From positions 1 through 64,000 of the forward strand of contig DATNBU010000043.1 in NCBI GenBank assembly GCA_035571835.1: a stretch of DNA of 64,000 nt. Direction: 5' to 3'. Within the stretch, counting starts at the first letter, position 1; each line of letters begins with the position of its first letter. Below the pieces are notes generated by a model, which was not told where the DNA came from, did not search any database, and was given only the letters and a program-made list of their open reading frames with translations. Shown piece by piece: positions 1-10,729 of this stretch. The position numbers and the translations under genes are program-made. The DNA is from Candidatus Limnocylindrales bacterium. GTDB taxonomy: Bacteria; Desulfobacterota; Binatia; UBA1149; CAITLU01.

Positions 1-560
1 CGGAGAGCCAGGTTCATCGCGAGCTCGCTTCGGGCCTTTCGGTTCCGGTCGGATTCAAGAACGGCACCGACGGCAACGTGCAGATCTGCATCGACGCGAT
101 CCGCGCCGCGGCCGGGGCGCACCACTTCCTTTCGGTGACCAAGCAGGGCGACGCGGCGATCGTCGAGACGCGTGGCAACGACGCGTGCCACGTGATCCTT
201 CGCGGATCCACGAGCGGGCCGAACTACGACTCGGCGAGCATCGATGCCGTGGTCGCAAAGCTGCGCGCGGCCAAGCTCGCCGAGCGCGTGATGATCGACT
301 GCAGCCACGGCAACAGCCGCAAGGATTTCCACCGCCAGGTGGAAGTTGCAGAAGACGTCGCCCGCCAGGTCCATTCCGGCTGCGCATCGATCTGCGGCGT
401 GATGCTCGAGTCGAACCTCGTCGAAGGGCGTCAGGACCTCGTCGCCGGCCAGCCGCTGACGTATGGGCAGTCGATCACGGATGCCTGCATCTCGTGGGAC
501 ACGACCGTGCCGGTGCTCGAGACGCTCGCAGAAGCGGTGCGGGCGCGGCGCGGTCGTTGA
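1..560 (+). CDS. 3-deoxy-7-phosphoheptulonate synthase, type I (5'-truncated by window edge)
   Basis: C-terminal part, about 185 residues, of a class I DAHP synthase of the AroF/AroG/AroH family. The enzyme condenses phosphoenolpyruvate and erythrose 4-phosphate in the first step of the shikimate pathway. The reading frame is open from base 3. Family blocks are visible: PVGFKNGTDGN, then LRGSTSGPNYD, MIDCSHGNSRKD, and near the end GVMLESNLVEGRQ and TYGQSITDACISW. The Cys and His of DCSHGNS and the Glu of MLESN belong to the metal and substrate site in this family. The frame ends at a TGA about 15 residues after the last conserved block, as expected for a full-length C-terminus. Which feedback-regulated isozyme it is cannot be told because the N-terminus is outside the window. 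Confidence 0.93.
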   Translation, partial: ESQVHRELASGLSVPVGFKNGTDGNVQICIDAIRAAAGAHHFLSVTKQGDAAIVETRGNDACHVILRGSTSGPNYDSASIDAVVAKLRAAKLAERVMIDCSHGNSRKDFHRQVEVAEDVARQVHSGCASICGVMLESNLVEGRQDLVAGQPLTYGQSITDACISWDTTVPVLETLAEAVRARRGR

Positions 561-758
561 CTGTGCCGACACCGATAGTCCGACTGGCGTCAATGTTTCG
601 AGCTTGATGACACCGATGTCGTAGCGGCGCGGAGCCGCGCGGTTTACGGACAGGAATGCGTAATGGACATCCCCGTTCTGTAGCCGCTCCACCCCCGCCT
701 TTGCCATTCGCGACGCGCGCGATCGGCTCTGGCCACTGCTAGCATTTCGCGCTATCAA

Positions 759-1022
759 ATGAAGCCGCGGAACGCGAGGCAGCGGCGGACGCTTGCAGCG
801 GTGTTCACCCACCCGACGCCAGGCTCGATCCTCTTCGCCGATATCGAGTCTCTGATCGTCGCTCTTGGTGGCTCTGTCGTCGAGCGAGCCGGCTCCCGCG
901 TCAAGATCACGCTGGGCACGGAGCAATGGCACTGTCATCGGCCCCATCCCGGTAAAGAGGCAAGACGCTATCAGGTGGAGGAAGTCCGCGAGCTTCTCGA
1001 ACGCGCAGGAATCCGACCATGA
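759..1022 (+). CDS. hicA: HicA-family toxin (mRNA interferase)
   Basis: An 87-residue protein with the small dsRBD-like HicA fold signature: an N-terminal block FTHPTPGSILFADIESLI, then LGGSVVERAGSRVKI, then a histidine-rich strand WHCHRPHPGKEA and the C-terminal helix VEEVRELLERAGI. HicA toxins cleave mRNA and are neutralised by HicB. The family's catalytic histidine is normally in the strand occupied here by H58, H60 and H63. Its stop overlaps the start of the downstream hicB by ATGA, the usual toxin-first order. No strong Shine-Dalgarno sequence precedes the ATG, which would keep toxin translation low. The assignment rests on motif pattern and neighbour. Confidence 0.82.
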   Translation: MKPRNARQRRTLAAVFTHPTPGSILFADIESLIVALGGSVVERAGSRVKITLGTEQWHCHRPHPGKEARRYQVEEVRELLERAGIRP

Positions 1023-1351
1023 GTGTCATGAAATACAAGGGCTACACCGCCCGCATCGAGTACGACGAGCGCGACGAGATTTTCATAGGTCGGGTTCTCG
1101 GTCTTCGCGCCATCGTCAGCTTCCACGGATCGACGGTAAACGAGCTCCGAAAGCAGCTGCGAATCGCGGTGAACGAGTTTCTTCGTGATTGCGGCAAAAA
1201 GGGTGTGCGGCCAGAGAAAGAGGCCTCCGGAAAAATGCTGTTGCGGGTTCCGCCGGAGGTGCACGGCGCCGCTCTCGTCGCGGCGAAAGCAAAGGGCAAA
1301 AGCCTGAATCAGTGGGCGACCGAAGTGCTGGCTCGCGCGGCGCGCGTCTGA
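1019..1351 (+). CDS. hicB: HicB-family antitoxin
   Basis: A 110-residue protein with the HicB N-terminal degraded RNase H-like fold (KYKGYTARIEYDERDEIFIGRV, then IVSFHGSTVNELRKQLRIAVNEFL) and a C-terminal ribbon-helix-helix or Arc-like segment (MLLRVPPEVHGAALVAAKAKGKSLNQW). The N-terminal part would bind HicA and the C-terminal part DNA, giving autoregulation. It overlaps hicA by ATGA and so is translationally coupled. A second ATG nine bases inside is an alternative start. The next gene converges from the other strand 24 bases downstream, so the module stands alone. Confidence 0.85.
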   Translation: MSVMKYKGYTARIEYDERDEIFIGRVLGLRAIVSFHGSTVNELRKQLRIAVNEFLRDCGKKGVRPEKEASGKMLLRVPPEVHGAALVAAKAKGKSLNQWATEVLARAARV

Positions 1352-1375
1352 CCACTTACCCAGGCCAGGCCTGAC

Positions 1376-2347
1376 TCATCTCGCCATCGGCGCGCCGCGC
1401 ATCGCCGGTTGCGGGGTTCCGGTCTGCCGATGTACGCGCCGGCGCTCGGGGGCTGCGGCCTGTGCGACCTTTTTCGGCGTGCCGGTTTCGATGTGCGAGC
1501 CGTACTCGTTCGCCCACACCTGCGTGAACTCGGCGCCGAACAGCAGGATCTGCGCCGAGTAGTAAACCCACACGAAGACGACCGCGAGAGAGCCCGCAGC
1601 GCCGAACACGCTCGCGGTGCTGCTTTTGCCGAGGTACAGCCCGATCAGTGCCTTGCCGAGCGTAAAGAGCAGCGCCGTCACAAGTGCGCCGACGGCGACG
1701 TCGCGCCATGCGACGCGTACGTCCGGCAGGAACTTGAAGATCATCGCGAACATCCCGGCCGACATCAGCAGCGACACGACACCGTTGACGACATGCCACG
1801 CGAACGCGCCTCCGGGCAGCGTGTGGCTGACCCAGTCTCCGACGGCTGTCAGCACCGCGCTCAGAACGAGCGAAACCAGCAGCAGGAATCCGATCGACAG
1901 CACCATCGCGAACGACATCATCCGGTTGCGAAGGAATGCGAGCATGCCTTCGTTGGGTTTTTCTTCGACGCCCCACACCGTGTTCAGCGCGCCCTGCAAC
2001 TCGACGAACACGCCGGATGCACCAGCCAGCAGCATCGCAACGCCGATCACGGTCGCAATGATGCCGGAGCTCTGGTTCTTCGAAGCGTTGTCGATCATTC
2101 CCTCGATGGCTTTGCCGCCGTCCTGGCCGACGAGGCCGCCCATCGTCTGGATGATCGAATGGCGGGCAGTGTCGCCGCCGACGACGAAGCTCGCGACGGC
2201 GATCGTGATCACGAGCAGCGGCGCGAGCGAGAAGACGGTGTAGTACGAAATCGCCGCGCCGAGGCGCGCGGCCTTGTCGTTGGTCCACTCCCGGTACGAT
2301 TGCTGGAAAAGATTTTTGCCGGCGGTGGTTGCGCTGCGGAGGTCCAT
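1376..2347 (-). CDS. YihY/BrkB family inner-membrane protein
   Basis: A 323-residue polytopic membrane protein of the YihY/BrkB family (often misnamed ribonuclease BN). About six hydrophobic segments are visible, including the first after AISYYTVFSLAPLLVITIAV, then IATVIGVAMLLAGASGVFV, FAMVLSIGFLLLVSLVLSAV and LAVVFVWVYYSAQILLFGAEF. The diagnostic N-terminal AISYYTVFSLAPL and the C-terminal WVYYSAQILLFGAEFT blocks are intact. The C-terminal tail after residue 290 is polar, basic and proline-rich, as expected for a cytoplasmic tail. GAGGAG stands a suitable distance upstream of the ATG. The transported substrate, if any, is unknown for the family. Confidence 0.9.
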   Translation of the reverse strand: MDLRSATTAGKNLFQQSYREWTNDKAARLGAAISYYTVFSLAPLLVITIAVASFVVGGDTARHSIIQTMGGLVGQDGGKAIEGMIDNASKNQSSGIIATVIGVAMLLAGASGVFVELQGALNTVWGVEEKPNEGMLAFLRNRMMSFAMVLSIGFLLLVSLVLSAVLTAVGDWVSHTLPGGAFAWHVVNGVVSLLMSAGMFAMIFKFLPDVRVAWRDVAVGALVTALLFTLGKALIGLYLGKSSTASVFGAAGSLAVVFVWVYYSAQILLFGAEFTQVWANEYGSHIETGTPKKVAQAAAPERRRVHRQTGTPQPAMRGAPMAR

Positions 2348-2399
2348 CTTCCGTCTCCTCGTGCCGGCTGCTCGCGCAGCCGCGGCTCGCCAACTGAGT

Positions 2400-2481
2400 T
2401 TCGCACTCGCGTGCTTCAGCCGTTGAGCTTCGCACTCGCGTGCTCAGCCGTCAGCTTGGCACGCTCGCGCTCAGCTGTCTG
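2400..2481. repeat. Three short direct repeats of about 27 bp
   Basis: Three consecutive imperfect units, each with a core like TTCGCACTCGCGTGCTCAGC, begin near 2400, 2428 and 2455. The third is the most diverged and runs into the last codons and stop of the hybrid kinase gene on the minus strand. No function is evident. It lies between two minus-strand genes and could be slippage-derived. Confidence 0.7.
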
Positions 2482-4111
2482 CGATCAGCCTGAGGAGCTC
2501 GTCGATCTTGACGGGCTTGACCGTGTGGAGGTCGAACCCGGCCTCTTTGGAGCGTTCGCGATCGCGATCCTGACCGTACCCGGTCAGCGCGATGATGCAG
2601 GTGTCGGAAAGTCCCTGCTGGCGCATGCGGCGGCACACTTCGTATCCGTCGATACCCGGAAGTCCGATATCGAGAAGAATCACCGCCGGTTTTTCGCTCG
2701 TGGCGACGTCGATTGCGGTCTGTCCGTCGTAGGCGACCCGCACGTCGAAGCCTCGCATCTGCATGAGCATCGTCAAGCTGTCGGCCGCGTCCTGGTTATC
2801 GTCCACGACGAGAATACGGCGCGGCTTGCCGTTCGTGCTCGTCGGGTGTTCGACGACCGCCGCATCCGCGCGCAGCTCTTCACTGCGACACGGAATCCGT
2901 ACCGTGAACTCGCTGCCCTTTCCGGGGCCTGCGCTCGCGGCGGTCACCATTCCACCATGCATCTCGACGAGGCTTTTGACGAGAGACAGCCCGATTCCAA
3001 GTCCACCTTGCGCGCGATCGAGGGAACGTTCGCCCTGCGCGAACAGCTCGAAAATCTGCGTGAGCATCTCGGGTGCGATTCCGATCCCCTGATCGCGTAC
3101 GGTGATCGCGACCATCGTGCCCATCTTCTCCACGATGAGGTCGATGCGCCCGCGCTCGTTCTGGTATTTGGCGGCGTTGGTCAGCAGGTTGCCGATCACC
3201 TGGGTAATGCGCGTCAGGTCGCCGTCGATCGAGATCTTCTCGTCGGGGAGCCGGACGACCAGCTGATGATGCTGTTTCTCGACGAGCGCGCGGCTGGTCT
3301 CGACCGCGCAGCTGACGGCCTCGGCAAGGTCGAATGGCTGCAGCCGCAGCTTGATCTTGCCCTGCGTGATGCGCGAGACGTCGAGCAGGTCGTCGACCAG
3401 CCGCGTCAGCTGGTCGGCCTGGCGTTCGATGACTTCGCGGCACCAGATCAGCTCGGGATCCTTCGTTTCCTTTGCGCGCATGATGCCGGCGGCGTTGCGC
3501 ACCGATGCGAGCGGGTTGCGAAGCTCGTGCGCGAGCAGCGCGAGAAACTCGTCCTTTCGATGGTCGGCTTCGCGAAGCTGCTGCGTCAGCGCTTCCTGCT
3601 TCGCGCTGGCCGCTTCGAGCGCGGCCGTGCGCTCGGCGACGCGCTGCTCGAGCTCGCGGTTGAGCCGCTCGGATTCGCGCGTCTTCCTGTAGAGCTCGGT
3701 GAACACGCTGACTTTGGCGCGCAGCAGCTCCGGCACGACCGGCACCGCGACATAGTCGACGGCGCCCGACTCGTAGCCCTTGAGACGGTCGAGGTCGGTC
3801 AGGTGTACCGCCGACACGAAGATGATCGCGGTCTTCTGATAGCGCGGATGTCCGCGAATGATCTCGGCGAGCTCGAACCCGTCGATGTCGGGCATGCTGA
3901 CGTCCATCAGCACGACCGTGATCTCGTTGCGCAGCAGGTGGTCGAGCGCTTCCTTCGCCGAGTTGGCCTTGATCAGGTTCTCGCCGAGCTGGTTCAGCAT
4001 CGCTTCGTAGCTGAGCAGCTTGGCCGGCTGATCGTCCACGAGGAGGATGTTGACCGCCTCGTGGTGATTGCCGTTCGCCACCGGCGTAAGGGAGGAAACG
4101 GGTTGTGTCAT
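2471..4111 (-). CDS. Hybrid sensor histidine kinase/response regulator (REC-HisKA-HATPase-REC)
   Basis: A 546-residue cytoplasmic protein if started at the ATG whose bases overlap the TGA of the upstream giant kinase (ATGA at 4108-4111). A start 29 codons earlier exists but adds only a basic low-complexity stretch inside the other gene. Domains in order: an N-terminal receiver ([10 protein letters not shown], phospho-acceptor Asp in [14 protein letters not shown]); a coiled coil ([20 protein letters not shown]); HisKA with the phospho-His in [15 protein letters not shown]; HATPase with N-box NLLTNAAKY and G-boxes DQGIGI and [10 protein letters not shown]; and a C-terminal receiver ([10 protein letters not shown], Asp in [14 protein letters not shown]). 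It has no membrane segment. Overlap with the poly-HAMP kinase implies one transcript and probably one phosphorelay. Confidence 0.92.
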   Translation of the reverse strand: MTQPVSSLTPVANGNHHEAVNILLVDDQPAKLLSYEAMLNQLGENLIKANSAKEALDHLLRNEITVVLMDVSMPDIDGFELAEIIRGHPRYQKTAIIFVSAVHLTDLDRLKGYESGAVDYVAVPVVPELLRAKVSVFTELYRKTRESERLNRELEQRVAERTAALEAASAKQEALTQQLREADHRKDEFLALLAHELRNPLASVRNAAGIMRAKETKDPELIWCREVIERQADQLTRLVDDLLDVSRITQGKIKLRLQPFDLAEAVSCAVETSRALVEKQHHQLVVRLPDEKISIDGDLTRITQVIGNLLTNAAKYQNERGRIDLIVEKMGTMVAITVRDQGIGIAPEMLTQIFELFAQGERSLDRAQGGLGIGLSLVKSLVEMHGGMVTAASAGPGKGSEFTVRIPCRSEELRADAAVVEHPTSTNGKPRRILVVDDNQDAADSLTMLMQMRGFDVRVAYDGQTAIDVATSEKPAVILLDIGLPGIDGYEVCRRMRQQGLSDTCIIALTGYGQDRDRERSKEAGFDLHTVKPVKIDELLRLIADS

Positions 4112-7100
4112 CGGTGCAGCCACAGGCGCAGCGCCGACAGAAGCTGCTCGGTGTTGACGGGTTTGGCGAGATAATCGGACGCGCCGGCTTCGAGGCATTT
4201 CTCGCGGTCGCCCTTCATGGCCTTCGCGGTCAGCGCGACGATCGGCAGCCTCCGGAACTCGGTTTTCTGGCGGATGACCTGCATGGTCTGATAGCCGTCC
4301 ATCTCCGGCATCATGATGTCCATCAGCACGATTGCAACGTTCGGGGTGGTCTCGAGCGTCGTGATCGCCTCGTAGCCCGTCCCGGCCGTCAGCACCTCCA
4401 TGCCGCGGCGCTCGAGCACGCTGCTGAGCGCGAAGATGTTGCGGACGTCGTCGTCGACGACCAGCACCTTCTTGCCGAGCAGGTCGTCGTCCGAGCGATG
4501 CAGCCGGTCGAGCATCTGCTGTTTCTCCGGCGGCAGGTCGGAGATCACGCGGTGCAGGAACAGCGCGGTCTCGTCGAGCAGCCGCTCGGGCGACTCGACG
4601 CCTTTGACGACCACGCTGCGTGCCAGCATGTGCAGGCGCGCGTCTTCTTCCGGCGAGAGCTCCTTGCCGGTGAAGACCACGACCGGCAGGTCGGCCAGGC
4701 TCTCGTCGTCGCGCATGGTCTCGAGCACCTGGAAGCCGCTCATGTCCGGAAGTCTCAGGTCGAGCACGCAGCAGTCGTAGGACTTCTCGCGCAGGGCCTT
4801 GAGCGCCTCTTCGCCGCTGGCCGCGGTCTCGATCGTGATGTCGTCGTGCTCGAGCAGCGTGTTGATGCTGAGCTGCTCGGCCGGATTGTCCTCGACGACC
4901 AGCAGCCGCTTGCTGCGCGGAACCGCGAAGTCCTTGATGCGGCCGAGCGCCGCTTCGAGGCCTTCGGTCGTCGTCGGCTTGGCGAGGAACGAGAACGCTC
5001 CGCGTGCAAGCCCGTGCTGCCGATCTTCATCGAGCGTGACGATCTGCACCGGGATGTGCCGAAGAGTGGGATCCTGCTTGAGCTGATTCAGCACCGTCCA
5101 GCCGAGCATGTCGGGCAGGAACACGTCGAGCGAAACCGCCGTCGGCGTGTGCTCGCGCGCGAGCTCGAGCGCATCGGCGCCGCGCATCGCCACCAGCACC
5201 TTGAATCCCTGCAGATGGGCCTGGTCGAGCAGGATGCGCGCGTAGCTCGGATCGTCCTCGACGATCAGCAGCACCGGATCTCCCGGGTTCAGCTCGTGAC
5301 GGTCGTCCGGAATCTGGTCGATCGGGCGATCGACGGCGCGCACGCCAGACAATAGCGGCGTCGCCGGAGGCGAATCGGCCATCTGTCCCGACGCTGCGGT
5401 CGGGCCCGCATACGACTGCGGCAGGTACAGCGTGAACGTACTGCCTTGTCCCGGCGTGCTGCGAAGCTGGATCTCACCGCCGAGCAGCGACGCGAGCTCG
5501 CGGCTGATCGCGAGACCGAGACCGGTGCCGCCGTAGCGCCGGCTGGTGCCGGCGTCGGCCTGCTGGAACGCCTCGAAGATGATGCGCTGCTTCTCGGCCG
5601 GAATGCCGATGCCGGTATCCGACACTTCGAACGCGATCACGTTCTGTGCGCGACCGAGCACCGGGTGCTCCGGATTGAAGCCACTGTCGACCCTGGAGAC
5701 GGCGAGGCGAACGCCGCCCTGCTCGGTGAACTTGAACGCGTTCGACAGGAGGTTCTTCAGGACCTGCTGCAGGCGCTTGGAGTCGGTGACCATCGTCGAG
5801 CCGATCGCAGGATCGATGCGCACGTCGAGCGAGAGCTTCCTGTTGTCGGCCTCGTGGCGAAACGGCCGCGCGATCGCCTCGAGCACGTTCGTGACGATGA
5901 CTTCCTCGGCAACGACCGTCACCGTTCCCGACTCGATCTTGGACAGGTCGAGAATGTCGGTGATCAGGTTCAGCAGGTCGGTGCCTGCGCCGTGGATCGT
6001 TCGCGCGAACTCGACCTGTTTCGGCGTCAGGTTGCCCTCGACGTTCTCGCCGAGCTGCTGGCCGAGGATCAGGATCGAGTTGAGCGGAGTGCGCAGCTCG
6101 TGCGACATGTTCGCGAGGAATTCGGACTTGTACTTCGACGTGAGCGCGAGCTCGGTCGCCTTTTCTTCGACGGCGCGCCGGGCCTGCTCGATTTCCTGGT
6201 TCTTGCGCTCGACCTCGGCGTTCTGTTCGGCGAGCTGCTGGGCCTTCTGCGCGAGCTGCTCGTTGGTCTGCTGCAGCTCCTTCTTCTGCGACCCGAGCTC
6301 GGCCGCGAGCTGCTGCGACTGCACCAGCAGGCCTTCGGTCTGCATCGTCGCTTCGATCGAGTTGAGCACGATGCCGATCGACGTCGTCAGCTGCTCGAGG
6401 AACGCGAGGTGCGACGCGGTGAACGATCCGAGGGATGCCAGCTCGATGACCGCCTTGACCTCGCCTTCGAACAGAACCGGCAGCACGATCACGCTGCGCG
6501 GCTTCGAACGGAACAGTCCGGAGCTGACCGGCACCGAATCGGGCGGCAGGTCGTTGATCAGGATGCGGCGCCGGTCGGCCGCGCACTGTCCGAGCAGGCC
6601 TTCGCCGACGCGGATGACCGGGTTGTGACCGTTGGATCCGTCGTCGGCGAACGATGCGATCAGGTACAGCTCGTTCGGCTCGCCGCCTTCGGTCCGGTAG
6701 ATGACGCCCTGGTGCGCGTTGACGAGCGGCGTCAGCTCCGACAGCAGCATCCGTCCCACCGTCGACAGGTCGCGCTGTCCCTGCAGCATGCCGGTAAAGC
6801 GCGCGAGGTTGGTCTTGAGCCAGTCCTGCTCGGTGTTGCGGTCCGTCGTCAGACGGAGGTTGTCGATCATCGTGTTGATATTGTCTTTGAGCTCGGCCAT
6901 TTCGCCGCGCGCTTCCACCTGGATGGAGCGCGTCAGGTCGCCCTGCGTCACGGCCGTGGCCACTTCGGCGATTGCGCGGACCTGGCCCGTCAGGTTTGCG
7001 GCCAGCAGGTTCACGTTGCCGGTAAGATCCTTCCACGTGCCGGCCGCGCCGGGCACGTTCGCCTGGCCGCCGAGTCGGCCTTCCACGCCGACTTCGCGCG

Positions 7101-10100
7101 CCACCGTCGTCACCTGGTCGGCGAACGTCGCGAGCGTTCCGGTCATGTCGTTGATCGTTTCCGCGAGTGCGGCGACTTCGCCTTTCGCGTTCACGGTCAG
7201 CTTCGGCTTGAGGTCGCCGTTGGCCACGGCGGTCACGACGCGCACGATGCCGCGTACCTGTTCGGTGAGGTTCGCCGCCATGACGTTGACGTTGTCGGTA
7301 AGATCCTTCCACGTGCCGGCCACGCCGGGCACCTTGGCCTGACCACCGAGCTTTCCTTCGGTGCCGACTTCGCGCGCGACGCGCGTCACTTCGGCGGCGA
7401 ACGCGTTGAGCTGATCGACCATCGTGTTGATGGTCAGCTTGAGCTCGAGAACTTCGCCCTTCACGTCCACGGTGATCTTTCGCGAGAGGTCGCCGCGTGC
7501 CACGGCGGTCGTCACTTCGGCGACGTTGCGGACCTGCGTCGTCAGGTTTGCGGCGAGCAGGTTCACGTTGTCGGTAAGATCCTTCCACGTGCCGGCCACG
7601 CCGCTCACGTTGGCCTGACCGCCGAGCTTGCCGTCGGTACCGACTTCGCGCGCGACGCGCGTGACTTCGGCCGCGAACGAACGCAGCTGCTCGACCATGC
7701 GGTTGAGCGTTTCCTTGAGATTGAGCAGCTCGCCGCGCACGTCGACGGTGATCTTCTTGGACAAGTCGCCGTTGGCGATGGCGGTTGCGACTTCGGCGAT
7801 GTTTCGAACCTGCGCCGTCAGGTTCGACGCCATCGAGTTGACCGAGTCGGTGAGATCCTTCCACGTGCCGGCCACGCCGGGCACCTGCGCCTGGCCGCCG
7901 AGCCGGCCTTCGGTTCCGACCTCGCGCGCAACGCGCGTAACTTCGCCGGCGAAGCCGTTGAGCTGGTCGACCATCGTGTTGATGGTGTTCTTGAGCTCGA
8001 GGATTTCTCCCGAGACGTTCACGGTGATCTTGCGTGAAAGGTCGCCGCGCGCGACGGCCGTGGTCACCTCGGCGATGTTTCGAACCTGCGCGGTAAGGTT
8101 ACCGGCCATGAAGTTGACGTTGTCGGTAAGGCCCTTCCACGTGCCGGCGACGCCGGGCACCTGCGCCTGACCGCCGAGCTTGCCTTCGGTTCCGACTTCG
8201 CGCGCGACGCGCGTGACTTCGGCGGCGAACGCGTTGAGCTGGTCGACCATCGTGTTGATGGTGTCCTTGAGCTCGCGGATTTCGCCGGACACGTCGACGG
8301 TGATTTTCTTCGACAAGTCGCCGTTCGCGATGGCGGTCGCGACTTCGGCGATGTTTCGGACCTGCGCCGTGAGGTTACCGGCCATGAAGTTGACCGAGTC
8401 GGTAAGGTCCTTCCAGGTTCCGCCGACGCCGGGCACGGTGGCCTGGCCGCCGAGCTTTCCTTCGGTTCCGACTTCGCGGGCAACGCGCGTCACTTCGGAC
8501 GCGAACGCGTTGAGCTGGTCGACCATCGTGTTGAGCGTGTCTTTGAGCTCGAGGATCTCGCCTTTGACGTCGACCGTGATCTTCGACGAAAGGTCGCCGC
8601 GCGCCACGGCCGTTGCGACTTCCACGATGTTGCGGACCTGTCCCGTCAGGTTGCTCGCCATCGAGTTGACCGAGTCGGTAAGGTCCTTCCAGGTTCCGGC
8701 GACGCCCGGCACCTGAGCCTGACCGCCGAGCTTTCCTTCGGTTCCGACTTCGCGCGCGACGCGCGTGACCTCGGCGGCGAACGCGTTGAGCTGGTCGACC
8801 ATCGTGTTGATCGTGACCTTGAGCTCGAGGACTTCGCCCTTCACGTCGACGGTGATCTTTCTCGAGAGATCGCCGCGGGCCACGGCGGTCGTCACTTCGG
8901 CGATGTTTCGTACCTGCGTCGTCAGGTTGGCGGCCAGCAGGTTGACGTTGTCGGTAAGATCCTTCCACGTACCGGCAACACCGGGCACCGCAGCCTGTCC
9001 GCCGAGTCGGCCTTCGGTTCCGACTTCGCGCGCGACGCGCGTGACCTCCGATGCAAAGCCGTTCAGCTGATCCACCATCGTGTTGAGCGTTTCCTTGAGC
9101 TGAAGGATTTCGCCCGACACGTTCACGGTGATTTTCTTGGAAAGGTCGCCGCGTGCGATTGCGGTCGCCACTTCGGCGATGTTTCGAACCTGCGCCGTCA
9201 GGTTGCCGGTCATGAAGTTGACGTTGTCGGTAAGGTCCTTCCACGTTCCAGCGACACCGGGCACCTGCGCCTGGCCGCCGAGCTTTCCTTCGGTTCCGAC
9301 TTCGCGCGCGACGCGCGAGACTTCGCCGGCGAATGCGTTGAGCTGATCGACCATCGTGTTGATGGTGTTCTTGAGCTCGAGAACTTCGCCCTTGACGTCG
9401 ACGGTGATTTTTCTCGAAAGGTCGCCGCGTGCGACGGCCGTCGTCACTTCGGCGATGTTTCGAACCTGCGTCGTCAGGTTTGCGGCCAGAAGGTTGACGT
9501 TGTCGGTAAGGTCCTTCCACGTTCCGGCCACGCCCGGCACCACGGCCTGTCCGCCGAGCTTTCCTTCCGTTCCGACTTCGCGCGCGACGCGCGTGACTTC
9601 GGAAGCGAAGCCGCGCAGCTGGTCGACCATCGAGTTGATGGCTTCCTTGAGCAGGAGAATTTCGCCGCGGACGTCGACGGTGATCTTTCGCGAGAGGTCG
9701 CCGCTGGCGACGGCGATCGTGACTTCGGAGATGTTTCGAACCTGCGCGGTCAGGTTCGAGGCCATCGAGTTGACCGACTCGGTCAGGTCCTTCCAGACGC
9801 CGCTTACGCCGGGCACCTGCGCCTGACCGCCGAGCTTGCCGTCGGAGCCGACTTCGCGCGCGACGCGCGTGACCTCCGACGTGAAGACCGACAGCTGCTC
9901 GATCATCGTGTTGACGATGGTTGCCGAGCGCAGGAACTCGCCCTCGAGGGGGCGCCCGTCGACGTCGAGTCGCATGGTCTGCGTCAGGTGTCCCTGCGCG
10001 ACGGCCGCGATGGCGCCGGTGACTTCGGTGGTCGGCCGCAGGAGATCGTCGATCAGCGTGTTGACCGAGCCCTCCATCTCGCCCCACGCGCCGCGGCGCT

Positions 10101-10413
10101 GGTCGAAGCGGGTTCGCTCGCGGGTCTTGCCTTCCTTCCCGACCACCTGGCCGACGCGCTTGAGCTCCTGCGCCATCTTCTGGTTGGCCGTGACGATGTC
10201 GTTGAACGTGTCGGCGATCTTGCCGTCGATGCCGGCCAGATCGCCTGGAAGCTGGACCGAGAAGTCGCCGCTGCGCATTCGCTGCAGCGCGTGGAGGAGC
10301 TGCCGGCGGTCGAGCGGGACCGACAGGACTGCTTCCCCTTTGACGGCGCCGTTGGTGCCGGCGCGGGTACGACTGGGTCTGGGAGCGGTAGCTGAACCTG
10401 GAATGGTTTCCAC
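4108..10413 (-). CDS. Giant soluble hybrid histidine kinase with eleven tandem HAMP-type repeats, GAF, kinase and three receiver domains
   Basis: About 2,101 residues from the GTG at 10413, which has GGAG six bases upstream. The frame stays open to a GTG at 10548, but that adds 45 arginine-rich residues and has no ribosome site. Residues about 40-1180 hold a leading HAMP segment and eleven 92-residue repeats, each with [19 protein letters not shown], then [11 protein letters not shown], then ITVDVKGE. Next come a GAF domain (about 1195-1365), a coiled coil rich in Gln and Glu, HisKA with [15 protein letters not shown] near 1434, HATPase ([32 protein letters not shown]), and three receivers whose acceptor Asp residues lie in [21 protein letters not shown] and [13 protein letters not shown]. 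No transmembrane segment is seen, so signals are probably cytoplasmic. Architecture resembles fungal Nik1-type poly-HAMP kinases but with about twice as many repeats. It is followed by an overlapping second hybrid kinase. Confidence 0.93.
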   Translation of the reverse strand: METIPGSATAPRPSRTRAGTNGAVKGEAVLSVPLDRRQLLHALQRMRSGDFSVQLPGDLAGIDGKIADTFNDIVTANQKMAQELKRVGQVVGKEGKTRERTRFDQRRGAWGEMEGSVNTLIDDLLRPTTEVTGAIAAVAQGHLTQTMRLDVDGRPLEGEFLRSATIVNTMIEQLSVFTSEVTRVAREVGSDGKLGGQAQVPGVSGVWKDLTESVNSMASNLTAQVRNISEVTIAVASGDLSRKITVDVRGEILLLKEAINSMVDQLRGFASEVTRVAREVGTEGKLGGQAVVPGVAGTWKDLTDNVNLLAANLTTQVRNIAEVTTAVARGDLSRKITVDVKGEVLELKNTINTMVDQLNAFAGEVSRVAREVGTEGKLGGQAQVPGVAGTWKDLTDNVNFMTGNLTAQVRNIAEVATAIARGDLSKKITVNVSGEILQLKETLNTMVDQLNGFASEVTRVAREVGTEGRLGGQAAVPGVAGTWKDLTDNVNLLAANLTTQVRNIAEVTTAVARGDLSRKITVDVKGEVLELKVTINTMVDQLNAFAAEVTRVAREVGTEGKLGGQAQVPGVAGTWKDLTDSVNSMASNLTGQVRNIVEVATAVARGDLSSKITVDVKGEILELKDTLNTMVDQLNAFASEVTRVAREVGTEGKLGGQATVPGVGGTWKDLTDSVNFMAGNLTAQVRNIAEVATAIANGDLSKKITVDVSGEIRELKDTINTMVDQLNAFAAEVTRVAREVGTEGKLGGQAQVPGVAGTWKGLTDNVNFMAGNLTAQVRNIAEVTTAVARGDLSRKITVNVSGEILELKNTINTMVDQLNGFAGEVTRVAREVGTEGRLGGQAQVPGVAGTWKDLTDSVNSMASNLTAQVRNIAEVATAIANGDLSKKITVDVRGELLNLKETLNRMVEQLRSFAAEVTRVAREVGTDGKLGGQANVSGVAGTWKDLTDNVNLLAANLTTQVRNVAEVTTAVARGDLSRKITVDVKGEVLELKLTINTMVDQLNAFAAEVTRVAREVGTEGKLGGQAKVPGVAGTWKDLTDNVNVMAANLTEQVRGIVRVVTAVANGDLKPKLTVNAKGEVAALAETINDMTGTLATFADQVTTVAREVGVEGRLGGQANVPGAAGTWKDLTGNVNLLAANLTGQVRAIAEVATAVTQGDLTRSIQVEARGEMAELKDNINTMIDNLRLTTDRNTEQDWLKTNLARFTGMLQGQRDLSTVGRMLLSELTPLVNAHQGVIYRTEGGEPNELYLIASFADDGSNGHNPVIRVGEGLLGQCAADRRRILINDLPPDSVPVSSGLFRSKPRSVIVLPVLFEGEVKAVIELASLGSFTASHLAFLEQLTTSIGIVLNSIEATMQTEGLLVQSQQLAAELGSQKKELQQTNEQLAQKAQQLAEQNAEVERKNQEIEQARRAVEEKATELALTSKYKSEFLANMSHELRTPLNSILILGQQLGENVEGNLTPKQVEFARTIHGAGTDLLNLITDILDLSKIESGTVTVVAEEVIVTNVLEAIARPFRHEADNRKLSLDVRIDPAIGSTMVTDSKRLQQVLKNLLSNAFKFTEQGGVRLAVSRVDSGFNPEHPVLGRAQNVIAFEVSDTGIGIPAEKQRIIFEAFQQADAGTSRRYGGTGLGLAISRELASLLGGEIQLRSTPGQGSTFTLYLPQSYAGPTAASGQMADSPPATPLLSGVRAVDRPIDQIPDDRHELNPGDPVLLIVEDDPSYARILLDQAHLQGFKVLVAMRGADALELAREHTPTAVSLDVFLPDMLGWTVLNQLKQDPTLRHIPVQIVTLDEDRQHGLARGAFSFLAKPTTTEGLEAALGRIKDFAVPRSKRLLVVEDNPAEQLSINTLLEHDDITIETAASGEEALKALREKSYDCCVLDLRLPDMSGFQVLETMRDDESLADLPVVVFTGKELSPEEDARLHMLARSVVVKGVESPERLLDETALFLHRVISDLPPEKQQMLDRLHRSDDDLLGKKVLVVDDDVRNIFALSSVLERRGMEVLTAGTGYEAITTLETTPNVAIVLMDIMMPEMDGYQTMQVIRQKTEFRRLPIVALTAKAMKGDREKCLEAGASDYLAKPVNTEQLLSALRLWLHR
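6900..9990 (-). repeat. Tandem 276-bp coding repeats (poly-HAMP array)
   Basis: Within the giant kinase gene a 276-bp unit recurs about eleven times. The block GACTTCGCGCGCGAC, which encodes VAREVG on the other strand, is spaced by exactly 276 bases, for example at 7366 and 7642. Copies are close to identical over long stretches but carry alternating variants ([27 protein letters not shown]), so units seem to come in types. Homologous recombination between units could change repeat number. Confidence 0.9.
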
Positions 10414-10636
10414 GTGGAACTCCGTAAGCGGCCTAAGGCTGCGGAAACAAGGCGATCCCGTTATGGCGCGGACACGCGGTCGGGCGCGGGAAAGAGTGAA
10501 ACAATTCGCCAATTGTGTGAAGAGCAGAGCTGCGGAAATACCCCGCACATGGGGGTAATTTTTTTGGGCGAACGCATCTAATTTCCCCGACGCCCGGCGT
10601 CATCGGAAATCTCGGAATCCTAACCGGCGGGAGCCG

Positions 10637-10722
10637 GAAATCGGGGACAGGAAATCGGGGACAGACACTGATTTCCGGATATCAGGGACAGACACCGATT
10701 TCGTGGAACCGGTGCCTGCCCC
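10637..10722. repeat. REP-like cluster, GGGGACAGACACYGATTTC type
   Basis: Two or three head-to-tail copies of a unit with core GGGGACAGACACYGATTTC lie at about 10637-10700. They are followed by a diverged inverted copy (GGTGCCTGCCCC) that can fold back on them. The cluster sits between the 5' end of the poly-HAMP kinase and the 3' end of the SDR gene, both minus strand. The same core recurs at 45497-45574. No transposase gene is in the window, so mobilisation would have to be in trans. Confidence 0.75.
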
Positions 10723-10729
10723 GCATTCC

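Noticed and set aside
1409-4174. Very long plus-strand open frame opposite the BrkB and hybrid kinase genes
   Set aside because: High-GC shadow frame. It is antisense to two clearly conserved genes and has no recognisable domain, only His/Arg/Asp-rich sequence.
5446-8037. Long plus-strand frame with regular repeats opposite the poly-HAMP array
   Set aside because: The repetition mirrors the 276-bp coding repeats on the minus strand. No domain or start signal was seen.
6900-9990. CRISPR-like impression from evenly spaced identical blocks
   Set aside because: Spacing is 276 bp, the units lie in one reading frame and the intervening DNA is conserved as protein, so they are coding repeats.
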